A stretch of DNA of 64,000 nucleotides from Fragosphaeria purpurea (GCA_002778095.1 PCDL01000011.1:2356001-2420000), one strand, 5' to 3'; numbered from the stretch's first letter, positions 23,240-35,673 are shown. Notes: generated by a model from the sequence alone, not told the origin. Translations and numbers: made by a program.

Positions 23240-24488
23240 GAAAGGAGCGAACGATGGTTTCTCTTTCTATTTCTTTTTCGTGGAGAACGCCAAGTCGACA
23301 CTGCATTGTCTGAGAACTGCGGCCGCGCGCACAACAAAAGTATACGAACACCTATTTGTTACGTGCCACCGCCAACACCACCAACACTTTGCTCGCTCTC
23401 CTTTATTCCACCCCCCTCGAGCCTCTATAATTTTCATTGCATTATTGTCTTTCGGCGGCGGATGTGTTGGAACCCAATTTCCCTTTCTGTCTGTTTCGGC
23501 AGCTCCGCGCCGAGTAAATTGGAATTTTTTCCGGAAAGTACCTTATCCACGAAGAGAGACAGTGGCGAACCATTGCTTTCGTCAAAGCAACCGCAATCTG
23601 GCCCGACAGCGGCAAAAATGGTTTGCCAATGTGCGGGACAAGACAGGAGGCCAAACAAAACGGCGAAGAGAATAAAACAAAGCGGCCGGCCCGCAGTGCC
23701 TTATATGGAAGATTGGCGAGAAGTCGACAAACCTCCGAACCCCCCACAAAACGGATGCCAGCATAGGAATATTTTTTTTATATTTTTGGTTTTTTTTTTC
23801 TCTACTGGATGAAATTTTTGAACAGGAGGCGCCAAGTTGTGGCCAACAGAAAAAAATCAAGAAAAGGAGAAGCGACAAGAGAAAATTGGAGGGTTCCAGG
23901 CTATGAACCATTTTCTTATTGCACGAGTCTCCTTCACCTTCGTCTCTTCTTCGTGACCTCCTCGGAACCCTGCTCAGTTTGCCTTTGTAATTCTCATTGC
24001 CGTGCCGTCCCCGCAAAAAACAACGGTTGAGGAGTTCATGGTCTAATCACCCACAGCATGTTCTTATGTGTCCCTTGAATGAGCCAAGCGGACTCGTAGA
24101 AAACGGAGAATTTGTCCTAGAGGGGGAGCCAACGACTGCTACACCAACCCACGGTTAAGATACACAGTCTGTTGGGGGGAGACGAGGCAATTATGGCTCT
24201 TGTCTGGATTTGGCTCTCTTGGCTCGCGTAAAAGGGAATGAAAAGGGGGGACAATTAAAGTGCTGGACAGTAGCCCGTCTTTATAAGAAGAGGTGCACCG
24301 GGAACGCTCAAAGAAGAAGAAGCAATTGAGAATAAGAAGGCACAAAAAACCCAGGAAAACAAAAAGGAGGGTACACAGCCTGTTTCTCTATTTCTTGCAT
24401 CCGAGGCCTCACGGACACGTCGGTGCTGTGCGACAGAAGCAAGATCAGCAGAAGTCTTTCTTGCCTCTCGTTTGCACCGTCCGCTACC
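23240..24488. other. Promoter region of the beta-glucosidase gene
   Basis: 1.25 kb with only short ORFs. T-rich and A-rich blocks (23770-23805). No CreA or XlnR site was systematically scored. No gene seen. Confidence 0.5.
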
Positions 24489-26780
24489 ATGGCGATGGCC
24501 ACTCTCCGGTCGTTGCTGCTCCTGGCGGCCGCAGCAGCGCTCCCGGTCGAGGCCGAGACCTTTGCCAGCGCCGCCGACTGGGCGGCAGCGTACACCAAAG
24601 CGAGCGCGGCGGTGGCCAAGCTCTCGCAAAACGACAAAGTCAGCATCGTGACGGGCATCGGCTGGAACAAGGGCGCCTGCGTCGGCAACACCGCGGCCAT
24701 TGGCTCCGTCGGCTACCCGCAACTCTGTCTGCAGGACGGGCCCCTGGGGGTGCGGTACGGCACGGGCGTGACGGCGTTCACGCCGGGCATCATGGCGGCG
24801 GCGACGTGGGACCGCACGCTCATGCGGCAGCGCGGCCAGTACATGGGCGAGGAGGCCAAGGCGTGTGGCGTGCACGTCCTGCTGGGCCCCGTCGGCGGGC
24901 CCCTCGGCAAGCACGCCAACGGCGGCCGGAACTGGGAGGGGTTCGGCCCCGACCCCTACCTGACGGGCACGGCCATGGCCGAGACCGTGCAGGGCATGCA
25001 GGGCGCGGGCATCCAGGCGTGCGCCAAGCACTTCATCCTCAACGAGCAGGAGCTCAACCGCGAGACCATGAGCTCGAGCGTCGACGACCGCACGATGCAC
25101 GAGCTGTACCTGTGGCCGTTTGCCGACGCCGTGCACGCGGGCGTGGCCTCAGTCATGTGCTCGTACAACAAGGTCAACGGCACGTGGGCGTGCGAGAACA
25201 AGCACATCATGGACGACCTGCTCAAGGGCGAGCTGGGGTTCCCGGGCTACGTCATGACGGACTGGAACGCGCAGCACACGACGGGCGCCGCCAACAGCGG
25301 CCTCGACATGACGATGCCGGGCAGCGACTACGGCGGCAAGACGATCCTGTGGGGCCCGCAGCTCAACAGCGCCGTCAGCAGCGGGCAGGTGGCCAAGACG
25401 CGGCTCGACGACATGGCGAAGCGCATCCTCGCGGCCTGGTACCTCGTCGGCCAGGACGCCGGGTACCCGGCCATCAACATCCGCGCGAACGTGCAGGGCA
25501 CGCACAAGGAGAACGTGCGCGCGGTGGCGCGCGACGGCATCGTGCTGCTCAAGAACGACGGCGGCGCGCTGCCCCTGGCGAAGCCGAAGAAGCTGGCCGT
25601 CGTCGGCTCGGCGGCCGTGGCCAACCCGCAGGGCATCAACGCGTGCCGGGACCAGGGCTGCGACACGGGCGCCCTCGGCATGGGCTGGGGCTCGGGCACG
25701 GCGAGCTACCCGTACTTGGTGGCGCCGTACGACGCGCTCAAGACGCGGGCGGCGGCCGACGGCACGCAGCTCAGCCTGGCCAGCAGCGACGCCCCGGGGT
25801 CCGTGGCGGGCGCCGTGCAGGGCGCCGACGCGGCCGTCGTCTTCCTCACGGCCGACTCGGGCGAGGGCTACATCACGGTCGAGCGCAACGCCGGCGACCG
25901 CAACGACCTCGACCCCTGGCACAACGGCAACGCGCTCGTGGCCGCCGTGGCCGCGGCCAACCCCAACACGATCGTGGTCGTGCACAGCGTGGGGCCCGTC
26001 CTGCTCGAGTCGATCCTGGCGCACGCGGGCGTCAAGGCCGTGGTGTGGGCGGGCCTGCCCAGCCAGGAGAGCGGCAACGCGCTCGTGGACGTGCTGTACG
26101 GCGACACGGCGCCCTCGGGCAAGCTGCCGTACACGATCGCCAAGACGGCCGCCGACTACGGCACGACCATATCGCGCGGCGACGACAACTTTGCCGAGGG
26201 CCTGTACATCGACTACCGGCACTTTGACCAAAAGAGCATCGAGCCGCGGTTCGAGTTTGGGTTTGGATTGTGTACGTTTTTTTTTTCTCATTTCTTTTTC
26301 ATTTCTTTCATTTCATTTCATTTTTTTTCTTTTCTTTTAGTATTGTCCTCCAAAACAATTCACTAACAAACAGCGTACACCAACTTCTCGTTTGCGGGCC
26401 TCCAGGTCACGGCCACGGCCACGTCCGGCCCGGCGACGGGCACGGTGGCGCCCGGCGGCAAGGCGGACCTGTTCGACACCGTCGCGACGGTCACCTGCAA
26501 CATCACCAACACCGGCAGCGTGGCCGGCGCCGAGGTGCCGCAGCTGTACCTGACGCTGCCCACGGGCGCGCCGGCGGCACCGCCCAAGCAGCTGCGCGGC
26601 TTCGACAAGATCAAGCTAGCAGCAGGCGCGGCCGGCACGGTGACGTTCAACCTGCGGCGCAAGGACCTGAGCTACTGGGACGTGGCCAAGGGGTGGGTGG
26701 TGCCGACGGGGACGTTTACGGTCAGCGTGGGCGCGAGCAGCCGGGACCTGCCGCTCAAGGGAACGTTTGACGTTGCGTAG
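24489..26780 (+). CDS. bgl1: Extracellular GH3 beta-glucosidase, Cel3A/BGL1 type
   Basis: Exons 24489-26271 and 26374-26780 give 729 residues, close to Trichoderma Cel3A, which it resembles throughout. It cleaves cellobiose and short gluco-oligosaccharides to glucose outside the cell. A signal peptide (RSLLLLAAAAALPVEA) is followed by the TIM-barrel domain with LCLQDGPLGVR, KHFILNEQELNRE and the nucleophile Asp258 in VMTDWNAQH. The alpha/beta sandwich holds SGEGYITVE (Glu459 or nearby is the likely acid/base) and AGDRNDLDPWHNGNALV. A C-terminal fibronectin-III-like domain (NTGSVAGAEVPQLYL, PPKQLRGFDK) completes the protein. The intron (102 bases, GTACGT...CAG) interrupts FGFGL|SYTNFSF and restores the conserved sequence. 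Codon use is extremely GC-rich at third positions, suggesting high expression. Confidence 0.95.
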
Positions 26781-27026
26781 GTGTGAAGGGGGGGGGAACT
26801 GAGAATGAAATCTTAAGAAGTGTATATACAATGGTGAATGAGGCATAACATATATATATATCGAGGTTGAAAAATACGGGTTGGTTACGAAGTGAGGTTG
26901 GCATTATCACCAATCTGATTGATTACTCAGCAATCTTTCTTTCTAGAAAACACTCACGGTGATGAAAACTCATCAAACAACAAAAGCACAACCAAAGCAC
27001 TGAACCTACACAGGAGACCAGTCTCT

Positions 27027-27065
27027 ATGATGGACCACGATGGCAAGCGACATAGAGAAGGATGA
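27027..27065 (+). promoter_or_regulatory. Upstream ORF overlapping the METTL16 start
   Basis: Two adjacent ATGs (27027, 27030) open a 12-residue frame that ends in TGA at 27063-27065, overlapping the main start at 27040 in another frame. A scanning ribosome using them would miss the main ATG, so it could lower translation. Whether the transcript includes 27027 is unknown. Confidence 0.4.
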
Positions 27066-28763
27066 GGCTCCAGCGATGGCAAGTCCATCCGACGACGGAC
27101 CGGCCTGCGTCGACCGCTTCTACCGGGGTGACGCCGTCTACCGCAACCTCTACCGGGACCGCATCGACTTCCGCGCCCTGGCCCGCGAGGACGCGAATCT
27201 AGCTGCTGTGTATGTTTGAAAATAGAGGGCGTACTTGTATTTGACAGGGTTTTTTGTTCCTTTTTTCCCCCACCTTTTCTTGTTCTGTTATGCTGACAGC
27301 TGTCTAGGCTCAAAAACGGCCAGATCGACTTCCACGACCCGACGGCTGTCGTCCAGCTCACGAAAACCCTGCTGTGGCGCGACTTTGGCCTGCATATGGT
27401 GCTGCCGGCTGACCGCCTCTGTCCGCCTGTGCCCAACCGGCACAACTACATCCTGTGGCTGAAGGGGCTGTTGGACAGCACCACCGGGCCGTTTGGTGAT
27501 GGCGGCGGCGCCGACGACAATAACGCATCACGCACCGTGACCGGCCTCGACATCGGAACGGGTGCTAGCTGCATCTACCCGCTGCTCGGCTGCGCCCAGA
27601 GACCCAACTGGCGCTTTGTCGCCACCGACGTTGACCCTGCGAGCCTCGCCTGCGCCCGCGCCAACGTGCGCCGCAACGGCTTACAAGACCGCATCTGCGT
27701 CGTCGAACGGCCGGCGTCGACGGACGCGCCGCTCATTCCGTTGGCCGGCGGCGATGACGGCAACGGCGGCGGCGACGGGGTCGCCACGACGAACACCCCC
27801 CTCCTCCCCGCCGCCCTCGACTTTGTCATGGTCAACCCGCCTTTTTACGCCTCCGAGGAGGACATGCAGGCCGCCGCCCGCCAGAAGCAGCAGCCGCCGC
27901 ACAGCGCCTGCACGGGCACCGCCGTCGAGATGGTGTACGCGCCGGGCGGCGAGGTCGCGTTCGTGGGCCGCCTCCTGGCCGAGTCCGCGGTGCTCCGCAC
28001 GCGCGTCGCCTGGTACACGAGCCTGCTGGGCCGCCTGGCGAGCGTCGCGGCGGTCGTCGGGCAGCTGCGTGCCGCGGGCGTGGACAACTACGTCGTGGCG
28101 GCCTTTGTGCAGGGCCGCAAGACGCGGCGGTGGGCGGTGGCCTGGAGCTACGGCGCGCGGCGGCCAGCGGTCCGGCAGTTGGCGCTTGTGGGTGGCAGCA
28201 GCAGCAGTATACCTGGCCATGATGAGAGTAGCGGCGGCGGCGGTTTGAATGCGATCAAGCACCTGCTTCCACCCAACACCGACGTGGACGCCGTCTGGAG
28301 CATGCCGACGGCGGAACCGAACGGCAACAACACAGACAACGGAGGGATGAGCCGCTTGGCCAGCCGCATCAACACCATCGTGGGTGCGCTCCAGCTGGTG
28401 TCCTGGACGTGGGATGCACAGACACTACGAGGCGCGGGCCGGGCGCGCGAGAACGTCTGGGGCCGGGCATGGCGACGAAAAAACCGGCGGGAACAACAAC
28501 AAGACGAAGCCATGGATACGGGCCCCCCCGAAGAGGAGACAAAGAGCAGCAAGACGAGCAGCCAAGCCGCACAACAAGAGGGCAGGTCGGCAGCGGTCGA
28601 GGAATCACCACACCCGGGCGAGTGCGCCTTTGGGTTTGTCGTGGCGATCCGCGTGGGAATCACCGAGACAGTAGTCAGCTGCCGGTGGACCGAGGGCCAC
28701 AGCGAGGCCATTTTTCAGAGCTTTTGTGGCTTCTTGAAGACGAGGTTGAAAGACACCACATGA
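27040..28763 (+). CDS. mtl16: METTL16-type RNA N6-adenosine methyltransferase
   Basis: Exons 27040-27209 and 27308-28763 give 541 residues. The family methylates U6 snRNA in the ACAGA box and uses SAM. Motifs: FYRGDAVYRNLYRDRIDF (the N-terminal helix block), LKNGQIDFHDPTAVVQLTK, LPADRLCPPVPNRHNYILW, the SAM loop GLDIGTGASCIYPLLG, and the catalytic NPPF (233-236). The intron joins LAAV|LKNG, typical METTL16 sequence. A Gly/Asp/Asn-rich loop (DDGNGGGDG) precedes the NPPF strand. The C-terminal block CAFGFVVAIRV...FLKTRL may be the counterpart of the vertebrate-conserved RNA-binding region, separated by a charged, low-complexity linker. Start chosen at 27040 because upstream ATGs are in a different frame. 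Confidence 0.92.
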
Positions 28764-29168
28764 GAATTGCATATCAAACGGGACAGCTTCACTTCTGGCG
28801 AATGTAGGGACGAGTAAGGAGCCAACGGGTTGACACAGGGGCATTGGTAAAGTCAACAGAGAAACAAGGCGTTTAGGAGAGATACCAGCATGCTTCTATG
28901 GGTAAAAAACAAAAAGAAAGATAGAAGGCGGAGGAAGACAGAACGACGTTGTTTTAAGAAAGGAAACGCGATGTGAGGACAGTGTGGAATACTGTATGAG
29001 ATCAGTTTACACACAGTATCGTACCTATATTTTAGCTGTTCACATATTTTCGCGGTCAAGCTCCCAAGTCGTAGAACCACAACAACACAGCTTACGTGGA
29101 GTCTGGCCAGCAACACAGCCACACCTAGCAACTACACCACAACGTCCAAAGACCTCGCTTACACGAAC
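28764..29168. other. Spacer between METTL16 and XAP5 genes
   Basis: 405 bases, holding the METTL16 3' UTR and the XAP5 promoter. No ORF of note. Confidence 0.6.
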
Positions 29169-30546
29169 ATGTCCGGCGGTGCGGGCTCGCGCTTTACGGC
29201 GCAGAACCAGACGACGCACCAGCGCCTGTCGACTCAGACCGCCGGCCTCGTCGAGCTCTCCGACTTCCGCAAGCGGCGCGCAGAGGTGATCGAGCAGCAA
29301 GAGCGCGAGGCCCGGGAAGCGGCCCAGGCCGGCCGGGGTCTGCCTGACCGGTCACAGACAGGGACGCCGACGGGCGACAAGGGCGGCGCGAGCGGTGCGA
29401 GCGGCGGCGAAGGAAGCGGCGCGGCCGGCGGCAGCGACGCGGAAAGCAGTGGGCTGGCAACGCAGGAGACGAACAAGAAGAAGAAGAGGAAAACGGACGG
29501 TACCGACGGAAAGGACGGAAAAGACGGCAGGAAGCACAAACACGGCAAGGCAATCAAGGTCAGCAAGCTGTCGTTCATGGGCGACGAGGACGAGGAGGAC
29601 GTGGAGGAGGGGGACGAGGCGGAAGAAGACGGGGCAGACGACAACCAGATGACACGCCGCGCGCGGCTATCCAGCACACCGGGGGCCGGCAGCCCCGACG
29701 GCAGCGGCGCGCCCCCGCTGCCCGTGCCGCGGTCGTTCACCAAGCAGGCCCTGCGGCGCCAGGCCGCCGAGCGCGAGGCCCTGCGCCGGGAGTTTCTGGC
29801 GCTGCAGGCGGCCGTCAAGGCCACGGAGGTGGCCATCCCCTTTGTCTTTTACGAAGGCGCCAACATCCCCGGCGGCGTGGTGCGCGTCCGCAAGGGCGAC
29901 CACGTGTGGCTGTTTCTGGACCGGAGCCGCAAGGTCGGCGCGCGGCTGGGCGTGGGCGAAAAGAAGCTGAGCAAAGCGCGGCTGCACTGGGCGCGGATCA
30001 ATGTGGACGACTTGCTGCTCGTGCGCGGGAATCTGATTATACCCCATGTGAGTTTTTGGGACGGGGGTGAACGGGATGATTGTGATTTTGCTGATATCTC
30101 GCCGTGGTCTGGTTATCGTATCCCAAACAAAAAAAAAAAAAACTAACACATTCATTTAACAGCACTACGACATCTACTTCTTTCTCATCAACAAGACCAT
30201 CGGCCCTGGGGGCGAGCGCGTGTTCGATTACAGCACCGAGCCGCCGCCGCCGGCGCAAGGGGCGGCCAAGGCGAGCAGCGACGGTGCTGGCGCCACCGCC
30301 GGCACCGCCGCGGCCAATCCGCTCTCGACGCCGGACGCCGATGCGGCCGCCGAGGAGGACTACAGCCACCTCGAAGGTGCCCAGGACGACCCGAGCCTGA
30401 CCAAGGTGGTCGACCGCCGCTGGTACGAGCGCAACAAGCACATCTACCCGGCCAGCGTCTGGCAAGAATTCGATCCGGAGGCCGACTACACGCAGCAGGT
30501 CCGGCGCGACCAGGGCGGCAACGCCTTTTTCTTTGCCAAGAAATGA
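29169..30546 (+). CDS. xap5: XAP5/FAM50 family nuclear protein
   Basis: Exons 29169-30047 and 30163-30546 give 420 residues. The N-terminus (THQRLSTQTAGLVELSDFRKRR) and C-terminal domain (PFVFYEGANIPGGVVRVRKG, YDIYFFLINKTIGPGGERVF, VVDRRWYERNKHIYPASVW, GNAFFFAKK) are the conserved XAP5 blocks. Family knowledge: human FAM50A associates with the spliceosome; plant XCT and fission-yeast Xap5 affect small RNAs and chromatin/antisense transcription. The middle is disordered: Gly/Ser/Ala, then a Lys-rich segment (KKKKRKTDGTDGKDGKDG) likely acting as NLS and an acidic run (EDEEDVEEGDEAEED). The intron has a GTGAGT donor, CTAAC branch and AACAG acceptor. Confidence 0.93.
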
Positions 30547-30637
30547 GAAAACGTGCGCTTTGGGTTGTGGTTGTTTTTGTTTGGCGTTGTCCATTTCTCT
30601 CTCTCTTCTCTCTCTCTTCGTTTTTCGAGACTTCATC

Positions 30638-31164
30638 TCATCCGTGCGTGGTCCCGCCGCCGCCTACCAACCCCCCACACGCCCGGGCTGTACACACGGC
30701 AGCCGCCAGCACGAGCCACCCCGGCCAAAGCACGACCAGCAGCAGGCCGTTGCCGCCTGGCCCGAGGACGGTGACCGCCACCTCAAAGAGGAGTTTGCGG
30801 CGCAGCCGCCTTGCCGCCTTGCACGCCCATAGGCGCCGCGCCGCGCGTCGGAGCAAGATGCCCGTCGAGGCCGCCACGCCGAGGTGCGCGAATGCTGCGC
30901 AGAGAACGCGCACAAGGACGCCAAGAAGAACCTGCACGATGGATGAGCCCGACACGGCGATGGGGGCCAACCATGCGGCCGCCGTTGCAACGACAGAATT
31001 CGCACGGTCTGCACCGCGGTGGCAGCGGTGGACGAGGGCGGCGCCCGGCGAGCGGGTCGTGCGGCGGGTGGCGGGAACGAATGGAAGCGGCGGCGGGTTA
31101 GTCGGTGCGGGGGCACAGTGCAGAGGCACTGCCGTTTCCGATGGTGTCTTCGTCGCCGTTGCTA

Positions 31165-31196
<32 letters not shown>

Positions 31197-31396
31197 GTCG
31201 TCCTCGTTATTTCCGCTGTTGGCGCCGCCGTGTCTCTAACAACACAAGAAGAAGCAGGGCGAGCGGCAAGCGGCGGTGCAGAGCCTTGGACGGCCGCAGA
31301 CACCTCTGGTCTGCGTGTTCCGGAAACCGGCGACGAGACGGCCGCTGTCAGCAAAGCCGTTGGGCGCCGTGCAAGGAGGAGTAGAAGGGATGCCAT
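30638..31396 (-). CDS. Doubtful ORF: possible small two-segment membrane protein
   Basis: Open for 252 residues from ATG 31396 (276 from 31468). It begins MASLLLLLARRPTALLTAAV, Arg-containing and without acidic residues, like a mitochondrial presequence or signal. A run of about 12 Thr codons follows, then two hydrophobic stretches (GSSIVQVLLGVLVRVLCAAF and the NGLLLVVLWPGWLVLAAAV segment) separated by Arg/Lys-rich sequence. I recognise no family. The opposite strand is also open for 328 codons (30543-31529), and GC-rich DNA makes such ORFs common, so this may be spurious. It would be tail-to-tail with xap5, only 91 bases apart. Confidence 0.3.
31165..31203. repeat. TCG/CGA trinucleotide repeat
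   Basis: Nearly perfect TCG units with one TTG interruption. On the minus strand it encodes the Thr run of the doubtful ORF. Likely length-variable. Confidence 0.85.
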
Positions 31397-32769
31397 GGTT
31401 CTTGGATCCGTTCGTAAGAGAGGAGGAGGCCGTTTCTTGCCAGCCAAAAAAAAGCAAAACAAAGACAAAAGCGGAACGTTTATTCTGCAGACTACTACGA
31501 AAAGAGGGCATTCAATTGATCTAATTTAATTATACACAGCTACGTGTGATCTATCTAGGATTGTTCTACCCTGTTGTCCCGTTTTCTCTTCTTTCACGTT
31601 TCTTCTCAAAATACAACGGGAAAAGGCGGCGCCGAAGTAGCCCAGCCAATGCTTCGAACATTCTCGTAGCACGGGGGGAGGGAGGAGCCCGCTAGCAACT
31701 TACAACTAGTCGGTGGGCCCCCCACCCTATTTCATCGACGATTTTCTTATGTTATATACTTATTCTTTGGCTGGGCATGTTCCCCCGATCAACCACCGTT
31801 TTGCGGCCCAGCGATTACGATTAGGGGAATATTCTTTTCTTCGCACGGTCGTAACTAGTTGTCCTTGTGATGCTTGAGTTCGTTATCGTGTCCTCGGTCG
31901 AGTGAAGCCAACATGCCCACGTGGGAGTGATGTTATTTGCCTGAAATGTCGATCTTGTCGACCTTCTCTTGAAGTCGCTTGTTCGGCCTGCAAAATGTAA
32001 AAAACATGTTTCCTCATTGGAGGAGTTTTGGAACGCGTTAACCAGCGCTGGTTCATCCGGCCAAAAGCAAAGGCAACCTAGGAAACTCGGCGATCACCTT
32101 TCCCAAATAACAGAAAAACAACATAGAGGGGGGCCCGTCAAAGAAAATGACATGAGGGCCGTCTTGTGCTGGCGCATCACAGATGCAATTGGATGTTTTG
32201 CGTTTTGTGTGAAATGTGTAATGGTGTGGGTGGGAGGCGCACATCTTGGTTCTCGTCTGCGACTTTGGTGGTGTCGAAACCGGCGAACGTCCCAAAACGT
32301 GACCCGAAGCGGGCAGTGATTGGGCACGATGCAAGAAAGACACGCGGGTCAAGGGAGCAACGGTTTGTCTCTGGTGTGTTGTGCTGTGCACAGCAACAAC
32401 AAAAAAAAAGTCAAGAGTTGTGATTTCGTCCAGGGAATCAAAGTAGCCAAAAAATAAAGAACAAAAAATCCATGAGAAGAAAAAAAAGCGCCCCCATTTT
32501 CCTTTTCCGCTCATTGCGTACTTCCCAAAATCATTATACATCGTACACTCAAGAAAATTGGACTTATTAACCCCCCTTGCCCCCGTTTTGTCCCGTAGAG
32601 AAATAAACATATGAATGAAAAAAAAAAAACTCCACCCATTAATTTAAAAAAAAACCGCTTATGCCTCAAGGGCCATTAACGACTCGGCTGATAATCTGAT
32701 TTGGTCTGTCGTAATGGGGTATTAGTATGTACAAAGGGGAAAAACAAGAATGGGTTTGCAAATGGCGCA
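31397..32769. other. Spacer, no gene recognised
   Basis: 1.37 kb. Contains the palindrome CCCACGTGGG at 31916-31925 (E-box), A-rich tracts near 32400-32660, and the presumed 3' UTR of the minus-strand regulator. No conserved ORF. Confidence 0.5.
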
Positions 32770-35673
32770 TCATGACTTCGTCTTACCTCGCATGGACCGC
32801 AACGCCTCAAAGGCCGTCGCGTAATTCTCCAGGGCAGACAGAATGGACGTCAGGCCCCGCTGCAGCTGCAGCAGCATGCTCACTAGGTAGGCGCTGCTGG
32901 CGGTGCCCAGCTGCAGTGCCTTGGTCTTGCGGTAGATCGAAAGAAACACGTACGCCGCCTGCATGGCACAGCACACGTACGACGGAAGCATCCGGGGCGC
33001 GACAATGGGCGAAGTGGCTGACAGGAAGCAAACGTCCTGGCCGAACCGGCCCGTCGGGTTGGGGTACGGCAGAGTGTCAAAGCCGGTAGCGATGTTGATG
33101 GCGGACCGCAGGCACAACTTGGCCGAGTGATGGCTGCTCATGGGCATCTTGCTGCTCAGCCCATTTAAGCCCGCACCGCTGTCGTGCCCCGGGTGCAGTG
33201 GCGTCGAGTCGGCCGTCTTGGGCGACCCAAACGACGAGACATAGGATGAGCTCTCGGGGCTACTCGTCTTGGCGGACGCGCTCGTGGAATGGTGGTGTGA
33301 GGATGAGTTCATCGATGGCAAGCTTGGAAAGCTCTGGGGGCTGCAGGAACACGACGGAAATAGCAGCGCCTCGTACCCACTCGCGGGTGACGACTCAGAC
33401 GCGGATTTCAGGTCGCAGTAGTTGCCCGAAAACACGGGAATGTCGTGGAAAGCACAATATCTGTGGATCTTGATCCGTGCACTGAGCGTGTGATTAGTCG
33501 CAAGGTCATTTTCTTGTCCTTTCCCCCCTCTTTGAAGGCGAAAACCGATCTCGCTCGCTGTCTTACCTGTTCAGCTTGATGCGGGCCATGGAGCGCAACG
33601 ACCGGACGAGGCAGTTCTCCGTAGAATCCACGGGCGGCGCGAGATCTCCAGTGGGGACCCAAGACTCGGATTTTTCGACCAACGGCCCGATGCGGTCTTC
33701 CAGCTGCATCATCTTTTTGTAGATCGGATCCATATTTCCCTGTACGGCAAAGACTTTGTTTTGTTCTATGACGAACTGCGTCGAGGCGAGGATGCATTGC
33801 TGTGCTTCAATGAATAGCGGCCAAGCCTAAAAAATTTGTGTTAGTCAGAACTGCAGACCGGGGAGCCCATGATGGCCAGCAGACGGCCCTTACCTCTGGA
33901 TCAGCTTCGAGTGTTGGATACTTTGTGGTGAAATCCGCGCCAAAGAGTTCCAATGGGGGCGGCTAAAGAATTGATATTAGCGTCGTGCTGCGTCCTCGCA
34001 TCTTTTCGCATCCCCCTTCCCCCAATTCCTAGCGAACAACGTACCGTATTGCTCACGATGGAGCTTTGCGTCGCGCAAACATACTACGAAAGAGTTAGCC
34101 GCTAGGAGAATAGAAAAAAAAGAAGGCCGCAACAATACCAAAAGGTGATCACACATACCGTCATCCACCATACTCTCCGCTTAGCTTCCGCGAAGAAATC
34201 GTCGTCGTCGGTTTGCGCATGAAGCGAGAACGTCATCATGGCGTCCACCAATGCCTGACCGGCCCGCGTCCGCATCTTCTTGATGTTGCCGCGTTGTGCG
34301 TATTCGTAGATGCTCAGCAGGTTGAGCGCAATGATGCTCTCGAGCTCGACGGGCGTTCGCGGGTGGAAGGCTGGCCGGTCCGCCGGTGGTGGCGACGACT
34401 CCAGCGCCTTGGACGGTTCGGTGGCGGACTCGAGCAGTTCCGACTCGGCCTCGATGCTTTCAATGGCCGACTGGGCAAAGAACTGCGCGCACTTTCGGCG
34501 GAACACAATCGATTCGGGCGTATTCGGGTCCATGTCTTCCGAGCACGGAATCAGAGCCAGGACGGCGGACAGCGCCAAGGCCACGGGGGTGGACGGTTCG
34601 TAGTCGCCGTTGGAGCCTGGCTGGCTCTGCGACAGCGCATACGGGTCGTCCACGGGCTGCGATGCTTCCGGCGGTGGAAAGATGGGGACATAAGGGTGAA
34701 TCCAACAGTAGTAGGCTTGCAGTCTACAAACGGTTAGTATATAGATGTACGTGTAGCAAGGCTACTGGAATACGGGGGAAAAAAGTGAAAGAGAATGCTT
34801 TGAGAGGTCCACTTACAATGCACGGTCGCTGGAGTATGTGCGCACAAACGGACCGGACCGTTGCGGCACGGACAACAGGTTCTGAGGCAACGACACGCCG
34901 TCAAAGACGCCATCGGAAAACGTGCCAGGAAACAGACTGTCAAAGATAAAGTCGCTGTTTTGTGGCAGGTCTGGCAGTTGGCCAAGGCCGGCGCCGGGAT
35001 CAATGAAATTCTGGACGGCAATTGCTATAATAAAGATGCGTCAGATTGAGTCTGGAAATTTTCAAAAACAAAACAAGAACGAATACCATTGAAATGCAGG
35101 ACACAAAACAAGAAGAAAAAACCTACGCTGCAAGTCAACAGGAGGCAACATGTCTGTTTCCTGCGGGCGAATGTCCGGTGCCGTCCGCAAAGCCGAGATC
35201 AACGCGGCCTTCTTCCGGACGCGGGGTCCGCCGCGGCGGCTCGGGCGGTAGACGCAATCGTTGCCTTTCGTGACGCACTGTGGCCATGTTAGTGGTTTCG
35301 TTTGCAGGGCTCGACGCGTGAACACGTCCTCCCACAACGGGCGCATATCGCACGTGTCATCGTCGTCATCGTCGTTGTCGTCGTCGCCTCCGCCATCGTG
35401 CACGCACGGCGGCCGCGCCAACACAACCGGGAAATACATACCGACGCGCAAGGGTGGGCGCCATCACACCTTGTCCTAGATGACCGGCTGAAGGAATGTC
35501 AGACATATTACCAAAAACAACCGTCGTTGCACGTGTGCGACGTACGGGGCGGCGAAAAGACGTAGAAATCAAAAGAGGCGGCGCCCTTACCAGGAAAGAC
35601 AGGCCAGCTTTACCGGCGGTGTCGCAAACTTGCGGCGCACAACGCGCGGCCGGCTGTCGGCAACCTCCGTCAT
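32770..35673 (-). CDS. Zn2Cys6 transcription factor with fungal-specific TF domain
   Basis: Nine exons: 35591-35673, 35442-35487, 35127-35277, 34817-35024, 34159-34723, 34045-34083, 33894-33962, 33567-33826 and 32770-33481, giving 710 residues. Every junction keeps frame. The Zn2Cys6 cluster is C25-x2-C28-x6-C35-x5-C41-x2-C44-x6-C51 and is itself split by two introns; a basic linker (RPSRRGGPRVRKK) follows. The fungal-trans middle homology region starts near LLQAYYCWIHPYVPIFPPP and includes LLSIYEYAQRG and AEAKRRVWWM. A 39-base exon encodes YVCATQSSIVSNT, a conserved helix of this domain. Such proteins bind CGG half-sites as dimers. Target pathway unknown; the next gene in the same orientation is UDP-glucose dehydrogenase. 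Confidence 0.9.

Noticed and set aside
24293..26227. A 644-codon plus-strand frame in another frame over the beta-glucosidase
   Set aside because: Arg/Gly/Ala-rich frame-shadow of the GH3 gene, which has all the conserved motifs.
30543..31529. A 328-codon plus-strand ORF after xap5
   Set aside because: Ser/Arg/Val-rich with no domain, overlapping another long ORF on the opposite strand; likely spurious in GC-rich DNA.
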